Shown here: positions 15,863 to 24,478 of the stretch, in pieces
Layout of the letters: each line of letters opens with the position of its first letter
Numbering within the stretch: position 1 is the first letter of the stretch
Notes under the pieces: model-generated
The model's input: only the letters and a program-made list of their open reading frames with translations
Database searches by the model: none
Told to the model about the DNA's origin: nothing
DNA from: Sphingopyxis sp. OPL5
Lineage (GTDB): Bacteria > Pseudomonadota > Alphaproteobacteria > Sphingomonadales > Sphingomonadaceae
Reading direction: 5' to 3'
DNA length: 64,000 nucleotides
Assembly: GCF_003797775.2 (NCBI RefSeq)
Contig: NZ_CP060725.1
Span: 4,520,001 to 4,584,000 of the forward strand
Translations under genes and position numbers: made by a program

Positions 15863-17179
15863 ATGGCGCCGCACGACACGACGGCGAGTCCGTCCGACAG
15901 CATCGACGGCTATGTCGGCGACTCGCTCTATCCGAGCAGCTTTCATGCTAGCTTCGCCCCGCCAAATATAGACGCGATGCTGGCGCATGCCGGCATCGCG
16001 TCGCCGCGCGGTCTTGGCACGCGCTCGCCCTTCACGATGGTCGATATCGGCTGCGGCGACGGCATCGGGCTGATCCTCAACGCTGCCGCGCATCCCGAGG
16101 GGCATTTCATCGGCATCGACGGCAATCCGAACCATGTCGCGCGCGGCGCGGCGATGGCGGCGGAAATCGGCCTCGATAACATCGAACTCCATCATCAATA
16201 TTTCGACGCCGCGCTGGCGGCACAAGCCGGCGGCGCGGCCGATTATGTGCAATGCCAAGGCGTATTGGCATGGGTCAGCGAAACCAATCGCGGCCATGTC
16301 CTCGACCTCGCCGCCCATATGCTGAAACCCGGCGGGGTGCTGGCCGTCGGCTATAATTGCCTGCCCGGCTGGACACCGATGGTCGCGTTCCAGCAGATGC
16401 TGTGGACATTGGCGGACGGCCTGCCGGGCACGCCGACCCAGCGGTTCGAAACCGCGCTCGAACAGTTGCGCGCGACCGGGATATTCGAAGCGGGCCATTG
16501 GGAATGGATCGACGAGATGCGCGGCCGCCTGCCGACCGATTATTTCGCGCATGAATATCTCAATCGCCACTGGACGCCGCTCTGGTCGGGCGCGGTTCTC
16601 GAAGCTGCGGCGGAGCGCGAACTGGCGCTGGCCGGCCAGGCGAGGCCTAACCGCCTGCGCGCCGATTTTGCCCTGAAGGCGGCCTGGCGCGACACACTGT
16701 CCACGATCGCCAATCCCGCCGCGCGCGAATGCGCGCTCGACCTGCTCACCCGCAACTGGTTCCGCACCGACCTGTTCGTGAAACAGCCCTACGCGCGGCT
16801 TTCAGCGACCGAACAGGCCAAGGCGCGGATGCAGGGCTGGTGGTCGGCCGCGCGCCCGCTCGGCGAAGCCAGTTTCGAGGCCCGCACCGCCGCCGGCACG
16901 ATCCGTTTCGACAATGATGCGGCGCATGCGATCCTGCGCGCGCTCGAAAACGGGCCGCAACCGCTGTCCGCCGCGGCCGACATCGGCGAGGCCGATCTGT
17001 TCAACGCGCTCGACGCGCTCTTCATGGCGGGCGAAGTGGTCCCCGCCGACCCGCCGGCCGACGTGCCGTTGGCGGCGGCGACCCACGCCGCCTTGCTGCG
17101 GCTCGACGCCGCAACGATCAATGGCGCGGTTTCAAGGCACGGGGTCATCGGGATTCCGCGCGGGTCGCTACGGCTTTGA
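15863..17179 (+). CDS. Class I SAM methyltransferase with C-terminal methyltransferase regulatory domain
   Basis: A 438-residue protein. The N-terminal Rossmann methyltransferase domain has motif I VDIGCGDGIG (60-69), the acidic ribose-binding residue in FIGIDGNPNH, and the post-motif LKPGGVLAVGYNCLPGW. The remaining 230 residues resemble the methyltransferase regulatory domain (PKMT_reg type) found on some bacterial protein or peptide methyltransferases. It directly follows precursor 2 with a GGAGG site, so the two are almost certainly co-transcribed. That makes the peptide, or the exporter system, a candidate substrate, but nothing in the sequence proves it. Confidence 0.85.
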   Translation: MAPHDTTASPSDSIDGYVGDSLYPSSFHASFAPPNIDAMLAHAGIASPRGLGTRSPFTMVDIGCGDGIGLILNAAAHPEGHFIGIDGNPNHVARGAAMAAEIGLDNIELHHQYFDAALAAQAGGAADYVQCQGVLAWVSETNRGHVLDLAAHMLKPGGVLAVGYNCLPGWTPMVAFQQMLWTLADGLPGTPTQRFETALEQLRATGIFEAGHWEWIDEMRGRLPTDYFAHEYLNRHWTPLWSGAVLEAAAERELALAGQARPNRLRADFALKAAWRDTLSTIANPAARECALDLLTRNWFRTDLFVKQPYARLSATEQAKARMQGWWSAARPLGEASFEARTAAGTIRFDNDAAHAILRALENGPQPLSAAADIGEADLFNALDALFMAGEVVPADPPADVPLAAATHAALLRLDAATINGAVSRHGVIGIPRGSLRL

Positions 17180-17233
17180 CTTCGCAAGTCGCAAGCTAGC
17201 CGAAAGCAGTCCATCGGTTCCAAAGAATCCCTA

Positions 17234-18037
17234 TCAACTGGTCAGCAGTTTCAGGCCCGAAAACAGCAGGACGGCCGCGAGCGCCGGACGCAACAGATGA
17301 TCGGGCGCGCGACTGGACAAGAGGCTGCCGACGATCACGCCGGGAATCGATCCCACCAACAGGCTGATGAGCAGCGTCGGATCGACATCGCCATAGAGCC
17401 AGTGCCCCGAACCCGCCACCAGGGCCAGCGGAACCGCGTGCACGATATCGGTGCCGACGATCCGCGAGACCGGCAGGTGCGGGTAGAGCATCAGCAGGGC
17501 GGTCACACCGATCGCCCCCGCCCCGATCGACGAGATCGAGACCGCAACTCCAATGAACGCCCCAAGCATCACGGTCGGCAGCAGCGCCCGCTGATCGTCG
17601 GGGCCTTCGTGCCGCCGCGCGAACCGCATGAGATGTCCCTGAAAAAATGCCGCGAACGCCGTAAGGATCAACATAAAGCCCAGAAACAGAATGATGACAT
17701 GCTCGGCACTGTCGCCGATACTGCCGAGCCCCTGCAACGCGACGACCGAAAGGACAGCGGCCGGGATCGATCCTGCGGCGAGACGGCGAAAAATATGCCA
17801 GTCGACGGTGTCGCGCCAGCCATGGACGGTACTCCCCACCGTCTTCGTCAGCGCGGCGAACAGAAGGTCTGTGCCAACGGCTGTCTTGGGATTGACGCCG
17901 AACATCAGCACCAGCAGCGGCGTCATCAGCGACCCGCCCCCGACGCCCGTCAGCCCGACCATGATGCCGACCAGCAAACCAGCGGTCGCATGCATCGTAT
18001 CGACATGTTCAAGCAGATTTTGGAACAACCCGATCAC
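17234..18037 (-). CDS. TauE/SafE-family anion permease
   Basis: A 267-residue membrane protein of the TauE/SafE (sulfite exporter) family. It shows the two repeated signatures, GLTGVGGGSLMTPLLVLMFG near the N-terminus and SIGAGAIGVTALLMLYP in the middle, and about eight hydrophobic segments. Members export sulfite, sulfoacetate or other organic anions; the substrate here is unknown. A later ATG (17995) is also possible. It converges on the methyltransferase gene and does not look functionally tied to the peptide cassette. The sulfatase operon lies 27 kb away. Confidence 0.9.
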   Translation of the reverse strand: MIGLFQNLLEHVDTMHATAGLLVGIMVGLTGVGGGSLMTPLLVLMFGVNPKTAVGTDLLFAALTKTVGSTVHGWRDTVDWHIFRRLAAGSIPAAVLSVVALQGLGSIGDSAEHVIILFLGFMLILTAFAAFFQGHLMRFARRHEGPDDQRALLPTVMLGAFIGVAVSISSIGAGAIGVTALLMLYPHLPVSRIVGTDIVHAVPLALVAGSGHWLYGDVDPTLLISLLVGSIPGVIVGSLLSSRAPDHLLRPALAAVLLFSGLKLLTS

Positions 18038-18103
18038 CCAGGAATTGGCAGACGCATCCGACCTTCTGACGAAGGCCGTTCGGACTGTCGAATGAATTTG
18101 CTG

Positions 18104-18299
18104 TCATCGGCGCTGATCCGCCTGCGACGCCTTGAGCAACGCCTGGGCCAAGAGGGGCAGGGTTTCCACGAACCCCGTATCGTTTCAGGCAATCGACGAC
18201 GGACGCGACGGCGGCAAGGGTTTCGCGCGGATCGCGTGTGCAAATCGTGTCGAGACCGAGCGTCTTTGCGCGATGGTCATTGCCCGCATGGGCAAGCAT
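18104..18299 (-). pseudogene. Small ORF with probable single-base frameshift
   Basis: Reading leftward from an ATG at 18299, a protein-like frame (MLAHAGNDHRAKTLGLDTIC ... VASVVDCLKRYG) abruptly becomes Gly/Pro-rich at about 18176. Removing one base from the CCCC run at 18173-18176 restores a natural helical ending, GFVETLPLLAQALLKASQAD, with a stop at 18104. The frame is also open upstream of the ATG (RLKRQIW). I read this as a small gene of about 65 residues or more that carries a +1 frameshift, or a sequencing error. The family is not recognised. Confidence 0.4.
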
Positions 18300-18321
18300 C
18301 CAGATTTGGCGTTTTAACCGT

Positions 18322-19968
18322 TCAATCGCGCCCGGTGCAGCCGGGCGGACGGGGCCTCAGCAGAGCGCGACCGGCAGCGGCGCCCGTTGCTCGACCGTCA
18401 TCGACCGCCAATGCGCCGTTGACGAAGAGTTTCCGGACGCCGACGCTCAGTTCGCGCGGGTGCATATAATCGGCGCGCGGCGCATATTGGACGGGATCAA
18501 AGACAAGCACATCCGCGAAAAAGCCCGGACGCAGGTAACCGCGCCCGTCGAGCTTGTAGATGTCGGCGGTACGCCCGGTCGATTGACGGATGAAGGTCCG
18601 CAGGTCGATGACCTTGCGCTCGCGGACGTAACGCGCATATTTTTCGGGGAAGGTCGCGAACATGCGGGGATGGCCATCCGACCCGTCGGATGATGTCACC
18701 ATCCACGGCTGCGTCATCAACAGATCGACGTCCGCTTGCGCCATATTGAAGGACGCAACGGCGGCGCCCCCGCCCCTCTGTCCCTCATCCTTCGCTTCGA
18801 TACCCTGCCGGATGATCCGCAGCGCCGCGTCGCGTGGATCCGCCTTCCACTCCTCCGCAACCTGTTCCAGCGTCCGGCCGGTCCAGGGAAAGCCCTGCGC
18901 GATCAGGAGCAACGCGCTGGCCCCGCCGCGCCGGCGCAGATTGTCCTGCATTTCGCCCCGGATTCGCGCCAGCGTGGCGGGATCGTCGAGCCGCCTCAGC
19001 AACGCCGCCCCGCCGCCATCGACCGCCCAGCGCGGCAGCAGCGACGCGTCGAGACTCGATCCCGACGCCAGCCAGGGATATTGGTCGGCGGTCACGTCGA
19101 CCCCCGCCTTGCGCGCGGCGTCGATCGCGGCGATCACCGCGCCGGCCTGTCCGTGGACATCGACGCCGAGCGCTTTCAGATGGGCGAAATGGACCGGCAT
19201 TCCGGCCTGCCGGCCGATCTCAATCGCTTCCTCCACCGACCCGAGCAGGCCGATGCTGTAGCTCGATTCGTCGCGCTGGTGGGTGTCGTAAAGGCCGCCG
19301 CGGATCGCCGCCTCGCGCGCCACCGCGACGACCTCGCCGGTGGTGGCAAAGCTTTGCGGCGCATAGAAAAGTCCGGTGGAAAGGCCCACCGCACCTTCGC
19401 ACATGCCCTTGGCGACCAACGCCTTCATCGCGTCGAGTTCGGCTGGGTTTGGCGCGCGCGCATCCTGACCCAGCACCCGCTGGCGAACCGGCCCGAAGCC
19501 GACGAACGGCACGATATTGGTGCCGATCCCCGATCCCGCGAGCTTGGCGGCATCCTCCGCGACATCGGGCGTGCCATAGCCATCGACCCCGATCATCACC
19601 GTGCTGACCCCTTGGGCCAGCCAGGCGGCATTGACGCGCACCGCCCGATCGGGCGAGCGGAGGAAGCTGTCGGCATGGGTGTGCGGATCGATGAAGCCGG
19701 GCGCGACGATCAACCCCTTCGCGTCGATGACCCGGGACGCCGAATAGCCGCCGGACGGGCCGACATGGACGATCCGGTCGCCGCGGATCGCGACGTCGCC
19801 GACAAAGGGTTCGCCCTCGCCGCCGTCATAGATCGTCCCGCCCCGGATGATCACGTCGACCGCCTCGTCCGGCCGCGCCGCGGCGCCGGCCACGCAAAGC
19901 AGCGCCGCAGCGACCGACAGCGAAGCGATCGTCCGGCGAACGGAAAGCGAAGCAAGCGACGACGGCAT
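18322..19968 (-). CDS. N-acyl-D-amino-acid deacylase family amidohydrolase, secreted
   Basis: A 548-residue amidohydrolase with a signal peptide (TIASLSVAAALLCVAGAAA) and the metal-binding motif GFIDPHTHAD (H96, H98). The GAVGLSTGLFYAP segment is the family signature of D-aminoacylases and N-acyl-D-glutamate/aspartate deacylases, and HLKALG and SSDGSDG occur in the expected places. Such enzymes remove acyl groups from N-acyl-D-amino acids; with the signal peptide it would act in the periplasm. The ATG at 19968 gives the cleanest signal peptide; an upstream in-frame start at 20016 adds 16 residues. It is divergent from a LysR gene and lies beside D-glutamate genes, supporting a D-amino-acid role. 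Confidence 0.88.
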   Translation of the reverse strand: MPSSLASLSVRRTIASLSVAAALLCVAGAAARPDEAVDVIIRGGTIYDGGEGEPFVGDVAIRGDRIVHVGPSGGYSASRVIDAKGLIVAPGFIDPHTHADSFLRSPDRAVRVNAAWLAQGVSTVMIGVDGYGTPDVAEDAAKLAGSGIGTNIVPFVGFGPVRQRVLGQDARAPNPAELDAMKALVAKGMCEGAVGLSTGLFYAPQSFATTGEVVAVAREAAIRGGLYDTHQRDESSYSIGLLGSVEEAIEIGRQAGMPVHFAHLKALGVDVHGQAGAVIAAIDAARKAGVDVTADQYPWLASGSSLDASLLPRWAVDGGGAALLRRLDDPATLARIRGEMQDNLRRRGGASALLLIAQGFPWTGRTLEQVAEEWKADPRDAALRIIRQGIEAKDEGQRGGGAAVASFNMAQADVDLLMTQPWMVTSSDGSDGHPRMFATFPEKYARYVRERKVIDLRTFIRQSTGRTADIYKLDGRGYLRPGFFADVLVFDPVQYAPRADYMHPRELSVGVRKLFVNGALAVDDGRATGAAAGRALLRPRPPGCTGRD

Positions 19969-20189
19969 CGGCGTGATCCTTCTGTTGGGCGGTTGCGACC
20001 GCCGGCCGGGGCGCACCCTCGGTCGGCTTTTTCCGGCGATGAGGATGTCTCGAATAAGCGCCCCGCGTCCAGAGAGTGTAGTTGCAGCCCCTATAACCCA
20101 ATGGCATAAGATCGAAAACCAGCGTCGATATTCGGCCGAAACAGCGGCAAATTCTTGCCCGACAACCGCAGCTTTGGAGCCACGACGCG

Positions 20190-21074
20190 ATGAACCTGCG
20201 CCAGATCGAGATATTTCACGCAGTCTTCCTGCACGGCACGGTCAGTGCCGCCGCCCGGTCGCTCAACGTTTCGCAGCCCTCGGTGACGAAGGTGCTGCGC
20301 CACGCCGAACGCTCGATCGGGCTGACCTTGTTCGAGCGGTCGAAAGGACGGCTGATCCCGACGCAGGACGCGCGCACCCTGTTCGCCGAAGTATCCGACA
20401 TTCAGGACCGGGTGCGGTCGCTGCGCCAGGCCTGCCAGAACCTGCGCCACGGGCGCGGCGGTCTGCTCCGCATTTCGGCGCTTCCGTCGCTGGGGCTCGG
20501 CGCGATCCCAGCGGCTGTCGCCCGGTTTCTGGACGATCATGCGGACGTCATGTTCGATCTCCAGACGCTGCACCATGATGAAATGGTGCGTAAACTGTAC
20601 GAACATGAAACCGACATCGCGATCAGTTTCGAGGTGCCGCTGTCGGCGCCCGTCGCCCATCAGGTGATCGGCGAGGGCGAACTGGTGGTCATCTACCGCG
20701 AAGACGATATGCCGGCCGCGCCCCCGCGCCTGCGCCTCGACGAACTGTGCGGGCACAAGTTCATCAGCCCGGCGCAGAGCGGCCCGATCGGACGGATGCT
20801 GTCGAGTGAGCTCAATCGGCTGGAGGTCGTGCTGGACGAGGTTGTTTCGGCCCGCACCTATTATGTCGCCGCAGCGCTGGTCAGCGCGGGAGTCGGCATG
20901 GCGATCGTCGACAATTTCACGGCGCACGCCGCGCTGCCGCCCGGGCTGGCGAGCCGGCCGCTGCAGCCCGCGATCACTTTCGACATCAACGCGGTCTATC
21001 TGCAGAATCGCCCGCCGTCGCGGACGGCGTCGGCATTCCTCGCCGTGCTCGCGACGGTGATCGAAGGTCTATAG
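20190..21074 (+). CDS. LysR-family regulator of the D-glutamate island (DgcR-like)
   Basis: A 294-residue LysR regulator with an N-terminal winged helix (LRQIEIFHAVFLHGTVSAAA ... PSVTKVLRHAERSIGLTLFE) and a C-terminal effector domain. It is divergent from the D-aminoacylase gene and lies directly upstream of the DUF1611 and epimerase genes. The same order, LysR then DUF1611 then epimerase, is known for the DgcR-DgcN-DgcA D-glutamate system of marine bacteria. A perfect LysR-type palindrome overlaps its stop codon in front of the DUF1611 gene. The dgcR role is inferred from context. Confidence 0.92.
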   Translation: MNLRQIEIFHAVFLHGTVSAAARSLNVSQPSVTKVLRHAERSIGLTLFERSKGRLIPTQDARTLFAEVSDIQDRVRSLRQACQNLRHGRGGLLRISALPSLGLGAIPAAVARFLDDHADVMFDLQTLHHDEMVRKLYEHETDIAISFEVPLSAPVAHQVIGEGELVVIYREDDMPAAPPRLRLDELCGHKFISPAQSGPIGRMLSSELNRLEVVLDEVVSARTYYVAAALVSAGVGMAIVDNFTAHAALPPGLASRPLQPAITFDINAVYLQNRPPSRTASAFLAVLATVIEGL

Positions 21075-21087
21075 CGTCAAGCTATAG
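21069..21087 (+). promoter_or_regulatory. Palindromic LysR-type box upstream of dgcN
   Basis: CTATAGC-GTCAA-GCTATAG is a perfect 7-base inverted repeat with a 5-base spacer, the T-N11-A format of LysR sites. It overlaps the end of the LysR gene and lies 82 bases before the DUF1611 start. A related, less perfect copy occurs at 30944-30962. Confidence 0.6.
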
Positions 21088-21169
21088 GATATGGGGCGCT
21101 GGATATTGGGGCGTTGCGACAGGGGAAGCTATTATCGGCCCCATTACCATCAGGCAGGTTCCCGGATCC

Positions 21170-22204
21170 ATGATCGAAACGCCCTATCTTCTCTATCTCG
21201 GCCATTCCAGCGACCCCGCTGACATCAAGACTTCGCGCGGACTGGCGGTGTTCCGGCCCGACATCTGCATCGGCGAATATCGTCACGACGATTGCCCGTT
21301 GACCCTGGACCTGCCGCGGATGGATTTCGCCGCAGCCTACGCCGCCGGTGCGCGGACGCTGGTGCTCGGCATCGCCAATGCCGGCGGCAGGCTGGGCGAG
21401 AATCTGATCGTCGATGCGCTGGCCGCGATGGAGGCCGGGCTCGACATCGCTTCGGGGCTGCACCATCGGCTGAACGCCGAACCGCGGCTGATCGAGGCCG
21501 CAGCGCGGCGCGGCCGCCAGCTGCACGATGTGCGCGACCCGCGACCCGATATCCCGATCGGCAACGGCAAGCCCCGCGCGGGCAAAAGGCTTCTCACCGT
21601 CGGCACCGATTGTTCGGTCGGCAAGATGTACACGACGCTCTGCCTCGCCGCCGCGCTCGACAAGCGCGGCCTGGCGGCCGATTTCCGCGCGACCGGACAG
21701 ACGGGCATCTTGATCGCGGGTGACGGCGTTCCGCTCGACGCCGTGGTCGCCGACTTCATCTCGGGCGCGATCGAACAGGTTTCGCCCGCACGCAGCGATG
21801 ACGGCTGGGACCTGATCGAGGGGCAGGGTTCGCTCTATCACCCCTCCTTCGCCGGCGTATCGACGGGGCTGCTGCACGGCGCGCAGCCCGACGCGCTCGT
21901 CCTGTGCCATGACCCGGCGCGGCCGCATATGCGCGGCCTGCCGCATTATCCGCTGCCCGGCATTGCCGAAACACTGGAAGCCAATCTGCGCGTAGCCCGG
22001 CTGACCAACGCGAATGTGCGGGTTGTGGGGATCGCGCTCAACACCTCGGCCATGCCCGAGAACGACGCGCGTGCCCTGTGCGCCGCGACCGAGGCCGAAT
22101 TCGGGCTGCCGACCAGCGATCCCTATCGCTTCGGGGTCGAGACAATCCTCGACCGTCTGCTGGAAACCGACGCCGCCACACACAGCGTCGCCGAAACCGC
22201 CTGA
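21170..22204 (+). CDS. dgcN: DUF1611 protein, probable D-glutamate N-acetyltransferase (DgcN-like)
   Basis: A 344-residue DUF1611 protein with a C-terminal P-loop-like fold: Walker A GTDCSVGKMYT (G146 to K152), then FRATGQTGILIAGDGVPLDA and the LIEGQGSLYHPSFAGVS segment typical of the family. In the D-glutamate pathway described from marine Pseudoalteromonas, DgcN acetylates D-glutamate and DgcA racemises N-acetyl-D-glutamate. The adjacent epimerase gene (5-base gap), the LysR neighbour and the glutamate-type symporter support the same role here. Other DUF1611 proteins may have other acceptors, so the symbol is a context-based call. Confidence 0.8.
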   Translation: MIETPYLLYLGHSSDPADIKTSRGLAVFRPDICIGEYRHDDCPLTLDLPRMDFAAAYAAGARTLVLGIANAGGRLGENLIVDALAAMEAGLDIASGLHHRLNAEPRLIEAAARRGRQLHDVRDPRPDIPIGNGKPRAGKRLLTVGTDCSVGKMYTTLCLAAALDKRGLAADFRATGQTGILIAGDGVPLDAVVADFISGAIEQVSPARSDDGWDLIEGQGSLYHPSFAGVSTGLLHGAQPDALVLCHDPARPHMRGLPHYPLPGIAETLEANLRVARLTNANVRVVGIALNTSAMPENDARALCAATEAEFGLPTSDPYRFGVETILDRLLETDAATHSVAETA

Positions 22205-22209
22205 TCCCC

Positions 22210-23199
22210 ATGCGCACCCTGATCGTCGCGGACGAAATCCTGCCGCTGCACACGCCGTTCCGCATATCACGCGGGGTCAGGACCGCCGCGCAGGTGGTGA
22301 CCGTCGCCATCGCGCAGGATGGCGTGACCGGACGCGGCGAATGCGTCCCCTACCCGCGCTATGGCGAGAATGCCGAAAGCACGATTCTGGCGATCGAAGC
22401 GGCGCGCGGCGCGATCGAGCAAGGAGCGGGCCGGCAGGACCTCCTGCAACTGATGCCCGCCGGGGCCGCGCGGAACGCGATCGATTGCGCGCTGTGGGAT
22501 CTGGAACTGCGATTGTCGGGCGCCGATTTCGCAGCCACCTTCGGTCTTGAGCGTCCGCTGCGCCCGATCGTCACCGCGATGACGGTCGGTCTCGACGCGC
22601 CCGATCGCATGGCCGCCGCCGCTGCGGCGCTTGCCGACGCGCCGCTGGTGAAGGTCAAGGTCGATCGCACCGACCCGGCAGCCCAGATCGCCGCCGTCCG
22701 CGCTGCGGCGCCGAAGCCGCGGATGATCGTCGACCCCAATGAAAGCTGGACGATCGCCGAGGTGCGCGATTTGCAGGGACTGCTGACCGATCTGCGCGTC
22801 GACCTGCTCGAACAGCCATTGCCTGCCGACGCCGATAGCGATCTTTCCGGATTCCGGTCCGCCATCCCGATCGCCGCCGACGAAGCGGTCCATGTCGCGG
22901 CCGATCTCGATACGCTGCCCGACGGCTACCGCGTCGTGAACATCAAACTCGACAAGACGGGCGGGCTGACCGCCGCGCTCGACCTGGCGCAGGCGGCGCG
23001 CGCACGCGGGCTCGATGTGATGACGGGCTGCATGATCTGTTCGTCGCTGTCGATCGCGCCCGCCTGGGCCATTGCGGCCAACAGCAGTTTCGCGGACCTT
23101 GACGGACCGCTCTGGCTTGCAGAGGATCGCGCGGGCGGGGTCAGCGCGGCGCACGGCATCATGTCGCCGCCGCAGCCCGGCTTCTGGGGTGGCATTTGA
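22210..23199 (+). CDS. dgcA: Enolase-superfamily epimerase, probable N-acetyl-D-glutamate racemase (DgcA) or L-Ala-D/L-Glu epimerase
   Basis: A 330-residue muconate-lactonising/dipeptide-epimerase family enzyme. The catalytic set is intact: the KxK pair K148/K150 (LVKVKVD), metal ligands D175 (MIVDPNESW), E201 (LLEQPLP) and D224 (AADEAVH), and the second-face lysine in NIKLDKTGG. It could epimerise the L-Ala-D-Glu dipeptide from murein (YcjG-like) or N-acetyl-D-glutamate (DgcA-like). The tight pairing with DUF1611 favours the second, while the AmpG-like and DacB neighbours would fit the first. The longer upstream reading frame is discarded because MRTLIVADEI is the family N-terminus. Confidence 0.87.
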   Translation: MRTLIVADEILPLHTPFRISRGVRTAAQVVTVAIAQDGVTGRGECVPYPRYGENAESTILAIEAARGAIEQGAGRQDLLQLMPAGAARNAIDCALWDLELRLSGADFAATFGLERPLRPIVTAMTVGLDAPDRMAAAAAALADAPLVKVKVDRTDPAAQIAAVRAAAPKPRMIVDPNESWTIAEVRDLQGLLTDLRVDLLEQPLPADADSDLSGFRSAIPIAADEAVHVAADLDTLPDGYRVVNIKLDKTGGLTAALDLAQAARARGLDVMTGCMICSSLSIAPAWAIAANSSFADLDGPLWLAEDRAGGVSAAHGIMSPPQPGFWGGI

Positions 23200-23221
23200 C
23201 AGGATCGGGGCACAGGGGCGA

Positions 23222-24478
23222 ATGACGGGACTGCTTCGCCGCTGGGTCGCGGTGCCGCTGTGGCAAAGGGTGCTTGGCGCGCTCGCGATCGGCGTGGTGC
23301 TGGGACTCGTCTGGCCCGCCGCGACTGGAGCGATCGCCATCGTCGGCGAACTCTTCGTCCGGCTGATCCGGATGCTCGTCGTCCCGATCGTCTTCATCAG
23401 CATCGCATCGGGGGTCACTGCGCTCGCCGACCCGCGCAAGCTGGGATCGGTCGGCGCACGCACCGTCGGGATGTTCGCGGCGACGACCTTTTTCGCGGTG
23501 TCGATCGGCATCATCGTCGGCCTGTTGCTTGAACCCGGAAAGGGCGCCGCGCTTGCCGGCGCGGTCCCGCATGCGCTGGGCGAACCCAAGTCGCTGCACG
23601 ACCAGCTTGTCGGCATCATCCCCACCAACATCGTCCAGTCGCTGGTCGACGGCGACATGCTGGCGATCATCTTCTTCTCGATCCTCTTCGGCTTCGGCGT
23701 CATCCTCGCCGGCGACGAGGGGAAGCCGATGGCCGACCTGCTGCAATCGGCAGGCAAGGCCCTGTTCCACGTCGTGCGGATCGTCATGGAGGTCACGCCG
23801 TTCGGCGTCCTCGCGCTGATCGCCAAGGCCGTCGCCGATAACGGCGTCGCGGTCTTCGCCAACATCGGCTGGCTCGCGGTGGGGGTCGCCGTCGGCGTAC
23901 TGCTGCAAATCCTGCTCGTGCACATACCGCTGCTCGTCCTCGTCGCGCGGCGGCCCGTGCTGCTCTTCTACCGCACGATCGTCGATGCCCTCGCGGTCGC
24001 CTTCTCGACCGCCTCCTCCGCCGCCACCCTGCCCGTGGCGCTGCGTATCGCGCTCGAGGATCTGAAGATCGCACCCGGCGTCGCCAAGACCGTCCTGCCC
24101 ATCGGCGCCAGCATCGGCAAGGACGGCACTGCCATGTACGTCGGCCTGCTCAGCATCTTCGCGTTACAGGCGGTGGGGGTCGAGCCCGACCTGCAGATGC
24201 TGCTCGTCGTCCTGCTCACCGGCGCACTCGCGGCCTTCGGCACCGCGCCGATCCCCTCGGCCTCGCTGTTCATGCTCGCTGCGGTGCTTTCGGCGGTCGG
24301 CGTGTCGCCCGAACAGACCGCGCTCGTCGTCGGCTTCGTCCTGCCCTTCGACCGCCTGCTCGACATGACGCGCACCGTCGCGAGTGCGAGCGCTAACCTG
24401 ACCGTCACCACCATCGTCGCGCGCTGGGAGAAGGCGGACGAGACACCACCGCCCGCTGACACAAGACCCCCGCCATGA
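23222..24478 (+). CDS. Dicarboxylate/glutamate:cation symporter (DAACS family)
   Basis: A 418-residue symporter of the GltP/DctA family. It shows the N-terminal LIRMLVVPIVFISIASGVTA region, the serine-rich re-entrant loop FSTASSAATLPVALR and the IGKDGTAMYVGLLSIFALQA helix that corresponds to the NMDGT motif of glutamate transporters. The substrate is probably glutamate, aspartate or another anionic compound; the D-glutamate neighbours suggest D- or L-glutamate uptake. It follows the epimerase by 22 bases and overlaps the next permease gene by four (ATGA). Confidence 0.92.
   Translation: MTGLLRRWVAVPLWQRVLGALAIGVVLGLVWPAATGAIAIVGELFVRLIRMLVVPIVFISIASGVTALADPRKLGSVGARTVGMFAATTFFAVSIGIIVGLLLEPGKGAALAGAVPHALGEPKSLHDQLVGIIPTNIVQSLVDGDMLAIIFFSILFGFGVILAGDEGKPMADLLQSAGKALFHVVRIVMEVTPFGVLALIAKAVADNGVAVFANIGWLAVGVAVGVLLQILLVHIPLLVLVARRPVLLFYRTIVDALAVAFSTASSAATLPVALRIALEDLKIAPGVAKTVLPIGASIGKDGTAMYVGLLSIFALQAVGVEPDLQMLLVVLLTGALAAFGTAPIPSASLFMLAAVLSAVGVSPEQTALVVGFVLPFDRLLDMTRTVASASANLTVTTIVARWEKADETPPPADTRPPP

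Noticed and set aside
8909..17179. Lanthipeptide, lasso or thiopeptide cluster
   Set aside because: Cores lack cysteine and no LanM/LanB, YcaO, lasso cyclase or radical-SAM gene is present; only exporter and methyltransferase parts are seen.
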